A stretch of DNA of 64,000 nucleotides from CAINVV01 sp963663675 (lineage in GTDB: Bacteria > Bacteroidota > Bacteroidia > Bacteroidales > Prolixibacteraceae): the NCBI GenBank assembly GCA_963663675.1, contig OY760498.1, positions 868,001 to 932,000 of the forward strand. The letters run 5' to 3'. The translations under genes and the position numbers were made by a program. Positions 1 to 9,482 of this stretch are shown here, in pieces (within the stretch, counting starts at the first letter, position 1; each line of letters starts with the position of its first letter). Below the pieces are notes generated by a model that made no database searches, was not told the DNA's origin, and saw only the letters and a list, made by a program, of their open reading frames with translations.

Positions 1-542
1 CCCATGAAAGTGAATGTCGGCATATAACTATTTCCCCCTTTGTAGAGGGTGATATTTCGTTTGATGATTGTATCTGCGTCTGAACGAATCAATCCCCAGG
101 CATAACTCGAACAGATAATGGTTCCGTCCCTGAGCTGCAGCAGGCAGGGGTCCTGTGATCCGCCAAATGGATGGGCGAATATCAGTTCAGGTTCTTTGGT
201 CCAGGTCATACCGTCATGGGAACGCACCATCACCAGGTAACTGTTGGGATCTGTATGGGAGATTCCCTCGTTACCGAAATATTTTCTGTTTGGCGCCCGG
301 CGAAACGCAACCAGCACCTCACCGTCAGGACGTTGAACAACTGATGGAAATGCAGAATAGAACAACGAATCTTTATAAATGACAATGTCGTTTACTTTTT
401 GCAGTGATGGCGGATTAACTGCTGAAGAGCTGATTTCACTGTTTTTGTGCTTTGTTGTCAACGCGAAAGCTCTTTGTTCAGACCCTTCACCCATTCCGGC
501 CCAGGCGAGAATAATGATGAAAATAATTTTCCGGATCCTCAT
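1..542 (-). CDS. Sialidase/BNR-repeat family exported protein, 3' part missing
   Basis: The reading frame starts at the ATG complementary to 540-542 and runs off the left edge, giving about 180 N-terminal residues. Translation begins MRIRKIIFIIILAWAG, a signal-peptide-like stretch. It is followed by a beta-propeller-like sequence with the segments VVQRPDGEVLVAFRR, an Asp-box (RSHDGMTW) and QDPCLLQLRDGTIICSSYAW. These are characteristic of the sialidase/neuraminidase superfamily (BNR repeats). Such proteins in Bacteroidota are often periplasmic glycoside hydrolases, but some family members are not sialidases, so the substrate is left open. The gene is co-oriented with two oxidoreductases and lies beside a SusC/SusD locus, suggesting glycan catabolism. 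The catalytic C-terminal part is outside the window. Confidence 0.72.
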   Translation of the reverse strand, partial: MRIRKIIFIIILAWAGMGEGSEQRAFALTTKHKNSEISSSAVNPPSLQKVNDIVIYKDSLFYSAFPSVVQRPDGEVLVAFRRAPNRKYFGNEGISHTDPNSYLVMVRSHDGMTWTKEPELIFAHPFGGSQDPCLLQLRDGTIICSSYAWGLIRSDADTIIKRNITLYKGGNSYMPTFTFM

Positions 543-616
543 TTTTAGTTAGTGTTTTTGGTCGGTGTTGTGATCTGCTAAAAATTACCTGATTGAATTC
601 TGTATATTGTTAATAA

Positions 617-1630
617 TTAAGTTGTTTTGTGATTTAGGCCCGTTCTTTCATAGTATTTTCCGGTAATCTCTTCCATTACCCAATTTGTTCGTGCAGCGGA
701 TTCTCCTGTACTGGCACATTTGCCTTCGCCGCGTAATTCGTTTACTACCTGTTGAATTAAATGATGAGAAATGTTTTCAGGATTTTGAAAACTGAGTTTT
801 GTTGTACCCTCCGCAAGAGAAAGTTTGAGATCGCCATGCTGGAAACATGAAAAGGATAATTTTCCTTTTGTCCCTGAAATTTCGATAATATCTTCATCTG
901 CTTCCCTGTCACCGGCAAAACACCAGCTGCCTGTACCTGAAACATTTGATTCAAAGGAGTATACAGCGGAAACAGTATCTTCGGCAGGGTAGTATCCAGC
1001 TAAATTTCTGGCCACACCATATACTTCAGTTACCGGACCAAACAAATAATCGAGATAATCGAACTGGTGTGAAGCCAGATCATAAAAATAGCCTCCTCCG
1101 CTGATTTCAGGATTTACGTGCCAGGACTGCTTTTCAGGAAACTGATCTTTTTGTCCCGTTGACTTGTGCAAGCGGATATTTACCGTTAGCGGCTTGCCCA
1201 GGATACCATCACCGATCAGCTCTTTTGCTTTTAGGAATGCAGGAAGTGTTCTTCGGTAATAAGCCACAAATAAGGGCATTCCGGTCTCTTCGGAAACGCG
1301 GAGCATCTCCAGGCATTCAGCATAATTGCGTGCCATTGGTTTTTCAACATATACAGGTTTCCCTGCCTTCATTGCTGCAATGGAGTAAAATGCGTGCGTG
1401 TCTGGTGGTGTAGCCACATAAACAGCATTAACATCTGGATCATTAATTAATTGATAAGCGTCGGAGTACCATTTTGCGACCCCATGCCTTTTGGCATAAT
1501 CCTCGGCCTTCCCTTTGTCTCTCCGCATCACGGCAACTAGCTTTGAATGCCTGACTTTGCTGAAAGCTGGACCGCTTTTCAATTCGGTCACATTGCCGCA
1601 ACCAATAATTCCCCAGTTAATTTCTTCCAT
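617..1630 (-). CDS. Gfo/Idh/MocA family NAD(P)-dependent oxidoreductase (cytoplasmic)
   Basis: This 337-residue protein has an N-terminal Rossmann motif GIIGCGNV (residues 7-14), the family signature EKPMA (96-100) and the C-terminal-domain segment GGGYFYDLASHQFDYL (178-193), whose Asp and His fit the usual substrate-binding/catalytic positions. Length and domain order match Gfo/Idh/MocA dehydrogenases, which oxidise or reduce sugars, inositols and sugar acids. There is no signal peptide, so it should act in the cytoplasm. It lies between a sialidase-like gene and a second, exported Gfo/Idh/MocA protein on the same strand, which suggests a shared carbohydrate pathway. The substrate cannot be read from sequence. 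Confidence 0.88.
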   Translation of the reverse strand: MEEINWGIIGCGNVTELKSGPAFSKVRHSKLVAVMRRDKGKAEDYAKRHGVAKWYSDAYQLINDPDVNAVYVATPPDTHAFYSIAAMKAGKPVYVEKPMARNYAECLEMLRVSEETGMPLFVAYYRRTLPAFLKAKELIGDGILGKPLTVNIRLHKSTGQKDQFPEKQSWHVNPEISGGGYFYDLASHQFDYLDYLFGPVTEVYGVARNLAGYYPAEDTVSAVYSFESNVSGTGSWCFAGDREADEDIIEISGTKGKLSFSCFQHGDLKLSLAEGTTKLSFQNPENISHHLIQQVVNELRGEGKCASTGESAARTNWVMEEITGKYYERTGLNHKTT

Positions 1631-1718
1631 AAGAACAGAATATTCCGGTATTGTTTATTTCACGTCTGATCATGACAGCAAACAGACCTGTTTCATCAAT
1701 CTGTTGAGATCTGCTTTT

Positions 1719-2813
1719 TTATTTGGACCGTAACTTTACAATTTTACCGGTTCTACCGCTTTTTCGGGCGGCTTCAAGTATTTCAACCACAATGCTGTTT
1801 ATTTTCGGAGAGGCAAGGTCCGTATCACCCACAACAACATCACCTTTTATTGCAGCAGCAAACCAGGTAAACGGGTCTGTGTAAGGGATGTCTGTTTTGG
1901 CAAATTTTTTGGTCTCCTCTTTAGATTTCTCATCCAGCCTGTATCTCATTGTTTCCTTGTTGTCTATGAGCAGGTAACCTTTGGTGCCATATATGTGCAT
2001 ATCTTTCCTGTCAAATGGCCAGTTCCAGGAAGCATTGATAACTCCCTCCATATCAGGGTACGACAAAATTATCGTGGCATCATCATCTACTTTCGGGTAG
2101 ACTTCCGGCTTGTATTGCTTTAACCGTGCAAAAACGGACGTCGGTTTTTCCCCTTTTTTGATCCAGGTGATCAAATCGGCTCCGTAACAGCCAAAATCTA
2201 TCACGGCGCCACCTCCGTTTAGAACCGGATCGGTAAGCCAGGCAAGAAACTCAGTGTTTGTCCTGATCTCTTTTGGGCCCTTGTGCCCGTCGTATACAAT
2301 TATTTTTCTCAAGGCGCCAAGATCTCCCCTGTTTATCATTTCAAGTCCGGCATGATTGGAAGGATACCAGGATGTTTCGTAGTTGGTCAGCAGCATAATT
2401 CCATATTTTTCTGCAAGCTTTGTCATCTCACTGGCATGCTTTGTACTCACAGCAAGTGGCTTTTCAACCATCACGTGGATTTTGCGGGGGGCGCAGGCTT
2501 TAACAACCATTAAGTGGTCAAAGATGGATGTAAAAGTTATTACACCCTCAGGCTTTGTCTGATCCAGCATTTTATCCAGCGAATCGAATATTATTTTTTT
2601 GTCGATCGAGTATTTTTCCGCATAACGATCGGATAGTGCATGGTCGGTTTCGTAAATGCCGACAATTTCAATATCAGTCCGGTTCAGGTTTCGGAGCAGG
2701 GGAGTAACATGTGCGTGAGATAATCCGGCGATGGCAATCCTGACGGGTTTTTGTCCGGAAACAGGATTTAATAAACCAATTGAGCACAGGGCAAGTAAAA
2801 TAAATATTCTCAT
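1719..2813 (-). CDS. Exported Gfo/Idh/MocA family oxidoreductase
   Basis: This 364-residue protein opens with MRIFILLALCSIGLLNPVSG, a clear signal peptide. A Rossmann-type start (VRIAIAGLSHAH, from residue 24) and the EKPLA signature near residue 117 follow. The middle carries GGGAVIDFGCYGADLI, the counterpart of the family's conserved G-G-x-x-x-D-x-G segment. Exported members of this family are common in Bacteroidota carbohydrate loci. Cofactor and substrate are unknown. The gene is followed on the same strand by the cytoplasmic Gfo/Idh/MocA gene (88 bp away) and is divergent from the SusC/SusD operon. The nucleotide motif normally read as GxGxxG is changed to GLSHAH, as seen in other exported members. 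Confidence 0.85.
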   Translation of the reverse strand: MRIFILLALCSIGLLNPVSGQKPVRIAIAGLSHAHVTPLLRNLNRTDIEIVGIYETDHALSDRYAEKYSIDKKIIFDSLDKMLDQTKPEGVITFTSIFDHLMVVKACAPRKIHVMVEKPLAVSTKHASEMTKLAEKYGIMLLTNYETSWYPSNHAGLEMINRGDLGALRKIIVYDGHKGPKEIRTNTEFLAWLTDPVLNGGGAVIDFGCYGADLITWIKKGEKPTSVFARLKQYKPEVYPKVDDDATIILSYPDMEGVINASWNWPFDRKDMHIYGTKGYLLIDNKETMRYRLDEKSKEETKKFAKTDIPYTDPFTWFAAAIKGDVVVGDTDLASPKINSIVVEILEAARKSGRTGKIVKLRSK

Positions 2814-2853
2814 GTGGAAAAGTGTTGGTTTAATTTTTGTTTTTACTGGTTTT

Positions 2854-2861
2854 CAAAGTTA
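2854..2861 (-). promoter_or_regulatory. Candidate -7 box for the oxidoreductase operon
   Basis: The minus strand reads TAACTTTG, an exact match to the Bacteroidota -7 consensus TAnnTTTG, about 40 bp upstream of the ATG at 2813. No good TTTG was seen at the -33 position, so this is tentative. Confidence 0.35.
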
Positions 2862-3335
2862 TTTTAATTACATCTGACTTTATAATAATATTTCATTTGT
2901 AATGATCTGTTTATTGCTTATTCAGCATACCTTCCTATCGGACTCTAAAAATAATCCGAATTATTCTATTCTGTTATTTTCAGGGCGGAAGATTACAAAT
3001 AATGATTGTTATTGCAAAAAAACGAGTAGAAAGCCGGTTTTCTTGAGAATCCATCAGGATTTGTCATCCTTGGTTTTTCCTCTGGGATGACAATAATTTA
3101 TTATTTTCCGCAGTGATTCAGATTAATGAACATTTGCTTTTTTCACAAATGTTGCTGATCATAATAAAACAGGACTTCTTGTAAGTATCCATCTTTTCAG
3201 TCACTAAGTAAAGGCCACAATTTAAACCCACTTTGAATTATGATAAAAGTCATGTTTTAGATATTTTGAGATTTGAATTCGCAATGTTATGATTTTTTAA
3301 CCGCAGCAATTTTTATTGATTCTTTTCAAAAATAA

Positions 3336-3365
3336 TTTGGATGTTAAAAAATGTTATTAACTTTG
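3336..3365 (+). promoter_or_regulatory. Candidate promoter of the susC operon
   Basis: TTTG at 3336-3339 and TAACTTTG at 3358-3365 are separated by 18 bp and match the -33/-7 pattern of the Bacteroidota primary sigma factor. Transcription would start near 3372, leaving a leader of about 395 nt before the susC start codon. Confidence 0.45.
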
Positions 3366-3517
3366 AAATGGAGCTAACTGACACGTTTCATATAATTTTT
3401 TAGTACCCGGGATTAGCACTTCTATATTGAATTATGATTGTTAAAGGGCAAATTCTTTCGGGTTTAGCGTAATACGGCCTTCAAAGGCAACTAATCAGCT
3501 CCTGTGCTTTTCTGGTT

Positions 3518-3535
3518 AAAAGGGAGTTCCCTTTT
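3518..3535 (+). other. Hairpin in the putative susC leader
   Basis: AAAAGGG and CCCTTTT form a perfect 7-bp stem with a 4-nt loop (AGTT). No uninterrupted T tract follows, so it is not an obvious terminator. It lies in the long putative leader about 230 bp before the susC start. Confidence 0.4.
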
Positions 3536-3766
3536 GCTGGCCCTTTGGCGACAGATAGTATAATACGATTTTATAATATTTAAGTGAAATGTAATAAGTA
3601 CTAACTAAAACGAAGAAAAGAGATATGGTGAAATTCTAGGTAATCAATTAGTTACGCTCAATAGTGACTACAATGAGTTCAACAAAAAAAAGGCAAAATG
3701 TTGCCACAACAAATTGCCCTTCGATAATCAATTTTTAATATTAATTGTTCAAACATTTGCAAGAGT

Positions 3767-6700
3767 ATGAAAAAAAAATGGACTAACCTTAATGGGTATT
3801 CGTTTTATGATTCTGCTAAAGTTCTAAGGATCATAAAATTAAGCCTTTTCCTATTGCTGGGAATATTGTCCCAGAATATGGCAGTCGCCAGTGACGCGAG
3901 CACCAATGTCGCAACACAACAGGCAACAAAGAAAATTAGTGGAAAAGTGATTGATGCCACCGGAGCCGGGCTCCCTGGTGTATCAATCGTTGTAAAGGGC
4001 ACTACGATTGGAGTAATATCTGATATGGATGGTAAATACACCTTATCAATTCCTTCAGATGCCAAAACCCTGGTATTTTCTTTTGTGGGAATGAACCCGG
4101 AAGAAAGACCCATTGATTCAAAAACGGTATATAATGTTACCCTTCAGGAATCCTCACAAAGTATCGGTGAGGTTGTAGCCATCGGATATGGTACCATGAA
4201 AAAAAGTGACGTTACCGGTTCCGTTGCCAGTGTAACACCGGAAAAACTGGTTGACAGGCCAGTTGTAAACGTTGGACAGGCCCTGCAGAACAAAATCGCA
4301 GGTGTTCAGGTAATCAGGCAGGCTGCTGGTGATCCGGGTGGCAGGCCTCAAATTCGAATCAGGGGTACAAACTCCATTAATACCAGTGCTGATCCTCTGT
4401 TTGTCGTGGATGGAATTGTTGGTGTGATCAATGCCTTGCAAAACCTGGATCCTCAGGATATTGCAACTATGGATGTTTTAAAAGATGCATCGGCTACTGC
4501 TATCTACGGTACACGTGGGGCAAACGGTGTTATTATTATAACAACCAAGCGTGGGGCTGCAGGCAATGTAAAAGTCACCTACGATGGTTCAGCCTCAGCA
4601 GGTATCAAGACAAGAAGAAACGACGCAGTAAATGCCGACCAGTTTATGTACCTTTATGAACAGGCATTTAACAATACGCCTAAGTTTGGAAACCTGGTAT
4701 CAACAAAGGATTTTCGCGGCCCAAGTGCAGCAGGATTATCCTGGTCAGAGATGCCATATTTGTTCGAAAAGGTTGCAAAAGACTCGTATTTACCTGGTCT
4801 TAATTTTCAAGGTAACGATGGGAACTATTATAAACCAAGATTTAACACATTGTTGGAAGATGAAGTTTTCAGAACCGCATATTCATATAAGAACCGTGTT
4901 GAAGTGAGCGGCGGAACGGAAAAAGGAAAATACTCTATGGCTTTAGGTAATAACAACCAGCAAAGCCTTTTGAAACAATCGTTCAACAACCGGATAAATA
5001 CCAGGATGACCATTGACAATGAAATCACTAACTGGCTCAAAATGAGCGCCAATATAGCATTTGCAAGAAGTAAACAAGACCGAATGAGTGCTGATTTAAT
5101 GAGAAATACCTCGGAATATTTTTCTATTTTGCCAGCATATCGTTATCCTAATGATCCTGCAACATATGGAACTTATGCAGGAACATATCCTACTGCCAGG
5201 GACTTTAATGTTGGTGAGAATCGGCCAGGTTCAACTTTTATGCTAAATCAGGACGAAGGCTATTACCAACAGGACGAATTTACCGGGGCAATGGAACTAA
5301 CTGCACAAATTACAAAAGACCTGAGTTTTAAAACAAACTTCTCTATAGATAACAGGAATATGTCTAGTAGGTGGTATAGTGGAGATTATCAGGGCAGAAC
5401 TAATTCAAGTGCAAATGGTTACCATGAAATATGGAAATATTGGCAAACCGAAAATTATTTCAACTATAATAAAACAATAGGTGATCATCAAATAACAGGT
5501 TTGCTTGGGCTTTCATGGTCTGAAAGTACATATGACTATGTAACTGCATCGGCATCCAAATTCTCTTCAAATTTTTACCAATGGAATAATTTAGGAGCGG
5601 GTGCTAATCCTCCTACAGTTGGCTCCAGCAATAGCAGGGGTGCGTTAAACTCTTATTTTGCCCGTGCTGTTTATTCCTACAAGGGCAAATATATGTTAAC
5701 AGCAACCGGGCGTTATGACGGTTCATCAAAATTCGGAACAAACAACAAATACGCTTTTTTCCCTTCTCTTGGTGCTGCATGGAGAATTTCTCAAGAAGGA
5801 TTTGCAGCCAACAGCAAAACTATATCTAACCTTAAACTGCGTTTAAGTGCCGGACAAACAGGTAACCAGGAAATTGGTAGTTATGTAACACAAACGTACA
5901 TTAGTCCCACCAATGTTTTATTGTCAAATGGCTACAATTCAGGCCTTGTTCCGGGTTCTACCGGTAACGATAACCTGAAATGGGAAACAACAACACAGTA
6001 CGATGCCGGGATAGATCTTGGCTTGCTTAAAAATAGAATTAGTGTGACGTTAGATGTTTACCAAAAAACAACTGACGATATGTTGTTCAATCTTCCATTA
6101 CCTCAATCAACTACAACAGGTAGTGCCTGGGTAAACTATGGTTCGGTTAGAAACACCGGTTTCGAGTTCACATTGAACACGATCAATGTCCAAAAGAAGG
6201 ACTTTACATGGGAAACTCAATTTACAATTTCACACAATAAAAATGAAATTATGAAACTCGGCCCTACCGGTGCCCCCATTTACGTAGCTACCGGAGCAGG
6301 TAACGGAACCAGCGTTTATAAAGTTGGAGAACCAATCGGATCGTTCTTTGGATTGAACCGAATGGGAACCTGGGGCACAAACGAAGCAGTCCAGGCAGCG
6401 CGTTATGGCAGAGTACCGGGAGATCTGAAATTTGAGGATACAAATAATGATGGTAAAATTGAGCTGCTGACTGACGGTAAAGTTATTGGTCACGCCTATC
6501 CGAAATTCTACGGTGGTCTGAGCAACACATTTACATATAAGAACTTTGATGCAAGTATCGACATTATGTTTGTAGGCGGAGTTGACAAAGCTATAGTACA
6601 TGAGTCTGCAGAAGACCGCCAATTTGTAAATGGTATGATGAACACTGTTATGGATGGATGGCGTCCTGATCATCAAACAACCATGATAGCTCAGGTTCGT

Positions 6701-7003
6701 GCCGGTAATGCCGGTGCACGCTACGACTCATATCCTGACACCCATATGGTTTGGAACGCTGCCTACATGAGGGGGCAGACAGCTTCAGTAGGTTATACTT
6801 TCCGTGGTAACCTTGGTGGTTTAGAGAAATTGAGAGTTTATGCCACTGCAGAGAATTTCTTTTTGTTAACCGCAGTTAAACTTCCTGGTTATGATGTTGA
6901 AGGTAGTTCTATACAGCAGATTAATGGAAACGTTCCAAATATTGATAAATATATGCATCCGAATCCTACAACCTTCAGCTTGGGTGTTAATGTCACTTTC
7001 TAA
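3767..7003 (+). CDS. SusC/RagA-type TonB-linked outer membrane transporter
   Basis: This 1078-residue protein has an N-terminal hydrophobic export signal (about residues 25-42, LSLFLLLGILSQNMAVA). A carboxypeptidase-regulatory-like domain follows (KISGKVIDATGAGLPGVSIVVKG onward, about 55-130). Next comes a TonB plug beginning VVAIGYGTMKKSDVTGSVASV with the conserved IRGTNSIN, PLFVVDGIVG and YGTRGANGVIIITTKRG segments, then a long beta-barrel ending in LGVNVTF. This is the full-length SusC architecture. Such proteins import oligosaccharides or other large nutrients together with a SusD lipoprotein, and the SusD gene starts 18 bp downstream. The start has no strong Shine-Dalgarno sequence, which is normal for the phylum. 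Confidence 0.96.
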   Translation: MKKKWTNLNGYSFYDSAKVLRIIKLSLFLLLGILSQNMAVASDASTNVATQQATKKISGKVIDATGAGLPGVSIVVKGTTIGVISDMDGKYTLSIPSDAKTLVFSFVGMNPEERPIDSKTVYNVTLQESSQSIGEVVAIGYGTMKKSDVTGSVASVTPEKLVDRPVVNVGQALQNKIAGVQVIRQAAGDPGGRPQIRIRGTNSINTSADPLFVVDGIVGVINALQNLDPQDIATMDVLKDASATAIYGTRGANGVIIITTKRGAAGNVKVTYDGSASAGIKTRRNDAVNADQFMYLYEQAFNNTPKFGNLVSTKDFRGPSAAGLSWSEMPYLFEKVAKDSYLPGLNFQGNDGNYYKPRFNTLLEDEVFRTAYSYKNRVEVSGGTEKGKYSMALGNNNQQSLLKQSFNNRINTRMTIDNEITNWLKMSANIAFARSKQDRMSADLMRNTSEYFSILPAYRYPNDPATYGTYAGTYPTARDFNVGENRPGSTFMLNQDEGYYQQDEFTGAMELTAQITKDLSFKTNFSIDNRNMSSRWYSGDYQGRTNSSANGYHEIWKYWQTENYFNYNKTIGDHQITGLLGLSWSESTYDYVTASASKFSSNFYQWNNLGAGANPPTVGSSNSRGALNSYFARAVYSYKGKYMLTATGRYDGSSKFGTNNKYAFFPSLGAAWRISQEGFAANSKTISNLKLRLSAGQTGNQEIGSYVTQTYISPTNVLLSNGYNSGLVPGSTGNDNLKWETTTQYDAGIDLGLLKNRISVTLDVYQKTTDDMLFNLPLPQSTTTGSAWVNYGSVRNTGFEFTLNTINVQKKDFTWETQFTISHNKNEIMKLGPTGAPIYVATGAGNGTSVYKVGEPIGSFFGLNRMGTWGTNEAVQAARYGRVPGDLKFEDTNNDGKIELLTDGKVIGHAYPKFYGGLSNTFTYKNFDASIDIMFVGGVDKAIVHESAEDRQFVNGMMNTVMDGWRPDHQTTMIAQVRAGNAGARYDSYPDTHMVWNAAYMRGQTASVGYTFRGNLGGLEKLRVYATAENFFLLTAVKLPGYDVEGSSIQQINGNVPNIDKYMHPNPTTFSLGVNVTF

Positions 7004-7021
7004 TTGTAAAAATTTATTATC

Positions 7022-8650
7022 ATGAACTACAAAATAAAAAACAGTATAGCATCAAGATTCACTATCCTTTTGGTGATATTCTTTATGGCGCTTGGTGGCT
7101 GCACGGACTTTCTGAAAGAAGTTCCTACAGGATCACTAACCACTGCAGCAGATCTGACAGGTATAGAATTTAAAGAACCTTTTACAGTTGGACCTTATAG
7201 ACGGTTGCAAGACTGGACTAGTGGTGCGGGAGATTGGGGAAATAATATTCCCTCTACGATTGAGTACCCCACTGGTGGGGCATACACAACTGAGCCGCAC
7301 GTTCAGTTCGATAAATTTAGTACCAACCAGGTAACAGGTAGTTTACTCGACGATTACAATAATCCTTGGCTTTATTGGTATTCAGGTGTACAAGACTGTA
7401 ACCTCTCTATCCAACAACTTCCTTTGATTAAGATGAGTGCAGCAGACCTTAACAAAGCTTTGGCTGAGGTACGTACCTTAAGGGCGTTCTATTATTTCTG
7501 TATTGTTCGCTACTGGGGTGATGCTCCACTTGTAACAGAACCGGTAACAGATGTGTGGGCAACAGAGAGGCCTAAAAGCAGTCTGAAGAAAATTTATGAT
7601 GAAGTAATTATTCCTGACCTTGAATTCGCAGTTGCCAATCTTGCGCCAGGTAGATCCACGATTGGTCGCGTAACACAGGATGTAGCCAGGGCAATACTGG
7701 CAGATGTATATATGACCGTTGCGGGTTATCCTTATCAGGAAGTAGCTACCAGTCCGGATAAAGACTGGTGCGGTACAGGAGCCTGGACCATGCAGAATTA
7801 TCCGGTTGCAACTGGTGTTGAATTCTTAAAAAAGGCACAAACACAACTTAACGCGCTGTATGGTGGTGTATATACATTGGGGACCTATGCTAATTTGCAC
7901 GATCCGGCAATGAACAATAAGGGGGAAGCAATATTTCAGGTGCAATATAATTCGACACTCAGGGGTAATGGTGTTATACAACCGTCTCTTCCTTTGCTAA
8001 GTGCGATTTCCCCAAAAGAAGAAAACGGTACATTTACTCCATGGGTAGGATATTACAGGTCCTATTCTAACAATGACTTGCGGAAACAGGAACGTCAGTT
8101 TTTCTTCACATGGGATACTAAATATTCCAATCCAAAAGATACAGTTCGTTTTGATGTGCCATTTATCTATAAGCAATACGTTACTGCGTCTGTTAAATCG
8201 ACAGATGGTTCCGGTCTGAACTGGACACTTTACCGTTATGGAGAAATACTGTTGAATCTTACTGAAGTAAACTGGGCGTTAAAACAATTAGGCCAGTCGG
8301 TATCTGATAACGATATTGTAAAAGGTATCAACGAAATCAGGGCCAGAGCATTACTTCCTGCTTACACAGCAAGTCAGGTTGGTCTGAAAGAAATCTTAGC
8401 AGAAAGAGCATGGGAGCTGATATTTGAAAATAAAATGCTCTTCGATCAACGTCGCACGAGAAAATGCGTTGTATATGGCAATGGCGAAATTTCAGCTATT
8501 CAGAATTTCATTGGTCATCAGCCTGCAATTTTCAACTATGCTTTTGCGCCAATGCATTTGTTATGCCCAATCCCTAATAATGAAATTGCCAGAAACGGGT
8601 ATGCGCAACAGAATAGTGGGTATTTACCTGTACAAACTGCAAAAAAATAA
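7022..8650 (+). CDS. SusD/RagB-type surface glycan-binding lipoprotein
   Basis: This 542-residue protein has a lipoprotein signal ending LGGC (Cys27) followed by TDFLKEVPTG, typical of SusD proteins. The N-terminal half contains the TPR-like SusD core (LAEVRTLRAFYYFCIVRYWGDAPLVTEPV), and the C-terminal part has the conserved RYGEILLNLTEVNWAL and LAERAWELIFENKMLFDQRR motifs. It works at the outer-membrane surface as the lid/binding partner of the SusC transporter encoded immediately upstream, and the pair is almost certainly co-transcribed. Its ligand cannot be deduced from sequence. The RagB/SusD assignment itself is secure. Confidence 0.96.
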   Translation: MNYKIKNSIASRFTILLVIFFMALGGCTDFLKEVPTGSLTTAADLTGIEFKEPFTVGPYRRLQDWTSGAGDWGNNIPSTIEYPTGGAYTTEPHVQFDKFSTNQVTGSLLDDYNNPWLYWYSGVQDCNLSIQQLPLIKMSAADLNKALAEVRTLRAFYYFCIVRYWGDAPLVTEPVTDVWATERPKSSLKKIYDEVIIPDLEFAVANLAPGRSTIGRVTQDVARAILADVYMTVAGYPYQEVATSPDKDWCGTGAWTMQNYPVATGVEFLKKAQTQLNALYGGVYTLGTYANLHDPAMNNKGEAIFQVQYNSTLRGNGVIQPSLPLLSAISPKEENGTFTPWVGYYRSYSNNDLRKQERQFFFTWDTKYSNPKDTVRFDVPFIYKQYVTASVKSTDGSGLNWTLYRYGEILLNLTEVNWALKQLGQSVSDNDIVKGINEIRARALLPAYTASQVGLKEILAERAWELIFENKMLFDQRRTRKCVVYGNGEISAIQNFIGHQPAIFNYAFAPMHLLCPIPNNEIARNGYAQQNSGYLPVQTAKK

Positions 8651-8685
8651 GTATTGCATTTTATAATTATTTAATTAAGAAAAAT

Positions 8686-9126
8686 ATGAAAGCAAAAATT
8701 ATTATAACACTTTCATTTATCGCTGTGATAGCGATGATGACAGGTTGTACGAAACAACCTTATTACGACATCCCTCTTGATGCTAACGGTAATGTTTACA
8801 TCACTAAAATTTCGAAGGTAACTGCAGATCCTGTTACCAGCACAATGACATCTTTCACTGTCAATGGCTATTTTCCAAATGCAAAAGCCGGAGATGTTAT
8901 GAAGGCTACTGTTTTACAACAGCAGGTACCTAGTTGGAATCCAGCTGGCGCCAAACAACTTCTGCCGGTAGCCGGTAGCGAAAAAAGTATTACGGTTGGG
9001 AGTGATTTTAAAGCATCCGTAACTTATACACGAACGGAAGCACATTTGTTAAATGTTGGAGATGCTATAACCGTTATATTTTCCGGAAGCACAGATTCAG
9101 GGATAATAGCAATTGTTCTTAAGTAA
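8686..9126 (+). CDS. Small lipoprotein of the SusCD operon, function unknown
   Basis: This 146-residue protein carries a lipoprotein signal peptide (MKAKIIITLSFIAVIAMMTG then Cys21). The remainder is rich in beta-forming residues (SKVTADPVTSTMTSFTVNGYFPNAKAGDVMKATV) and resembles a single immunoglobulin-like or surface-binding domain, though I recognise no specific family. It follows susD by 35 bp on the same strand and is followed by hairpins and a terminator, so it is probably the last gene of the operon. A likely role is an additional surface glycan-binding lipoprotein. That is inferred from position only. Confidence 0.7.
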   Translation: MKAKIIITLSFIAVIAMMTGCTKQPYYDIPLDANGNVYITKISKVTADPVTSTMTSFTVNGYFPNAKAGDVMKATVLQQQVPSWNPAGAKQLLPVAGSEKSITVGSDFKASVTYTRTEAHLLNVGDAITVIFSGSTDSGIIAIVLK

Positions 9127-9161
9127 GCTTCATAAAGGGCTTTCTTTTTCACAAATTGGTT

Positions 9162-9191
9162 TAAGAGGCTGTCTTTAGGGGCAGTCTCTTA
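9162..9191 (+). other. Hairpin after the SusCD operon
   Basis: TAAGAG plus CTG on the left pairs with CAG plus CTCTTA on the right, with one mismatch in the stem. It lies 35 bp after the last gene of the operon and precedes the stronger terminator. Confidence 0.45.
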
Positions 9192-9267
9192 TAACTAGAA
9201 ATCGAATTTTTTGTTATACCTGTTGTGAAAAGATAATATAGCTAGAAACAAAATGAATTGCTTGGAA

Positions 9268-9305
9268 ACCGCACCAGCCTAAAGGCTGATGCGGTTTTAT
9301 TTGTT
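9268..9305 (+). terminator. Rho-independent terminator of the SusCD operon
   Basis: ACCGCA-c-CAGCC pairs with GGCTG-a-TGCGGT around a TAAA loop, an 11-bp stem with one mismatch. TTTATTTG follows on the plus strand. Confidence 0.75.
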
Positions 9306-9482
9306 ATCTTCTTTGCAGAATTCCGAATTTTAATTTGAACAACTAAGAATCGACTAAATAAGTTTTTAATCACTTTTGCAGACAAATACTTCTGTTAATT
9401 TTAGTGCACGATAAAAATTCCGGCCCTGTTTTACAATGCGGAGCATGATATGCAGATTCAAATAAAAAGCTTAAATTGAATA

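Larger units (their letters stand above)
2814..3766. other. 953-bp intergenic region between divergent operons
   Basis: No convincing gene is present. The small frames here have no recognisable protein character. The region holds promoter-like sequences for both flanking operons (minus strand 2854-2861, plus strand 3336-3365), a perfect hairpin at 3518-3535, and otherwise AT-rich sequence. If the plus-strand promoter is real, the susC transcript has a leader of nearly 400 nt. Confidence 0.6.
9127..9482. other. 356-bp intergenic region with two hairpins
   Basis: There is no gene here. The region contains an imperfect hairpin at 9162-9191, a good rho-independent terminator at 9268-9305, and about 170 bp of AT-rich sequence before the LysE-type gene. 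Confidence 0.6.

Noticed and set aside
2902..3090. 62-residue open frame in the oxidoreductase/SusC gap
   Set aside because: Composition unlike protein, no start context, AT-rich intergenic sequence.
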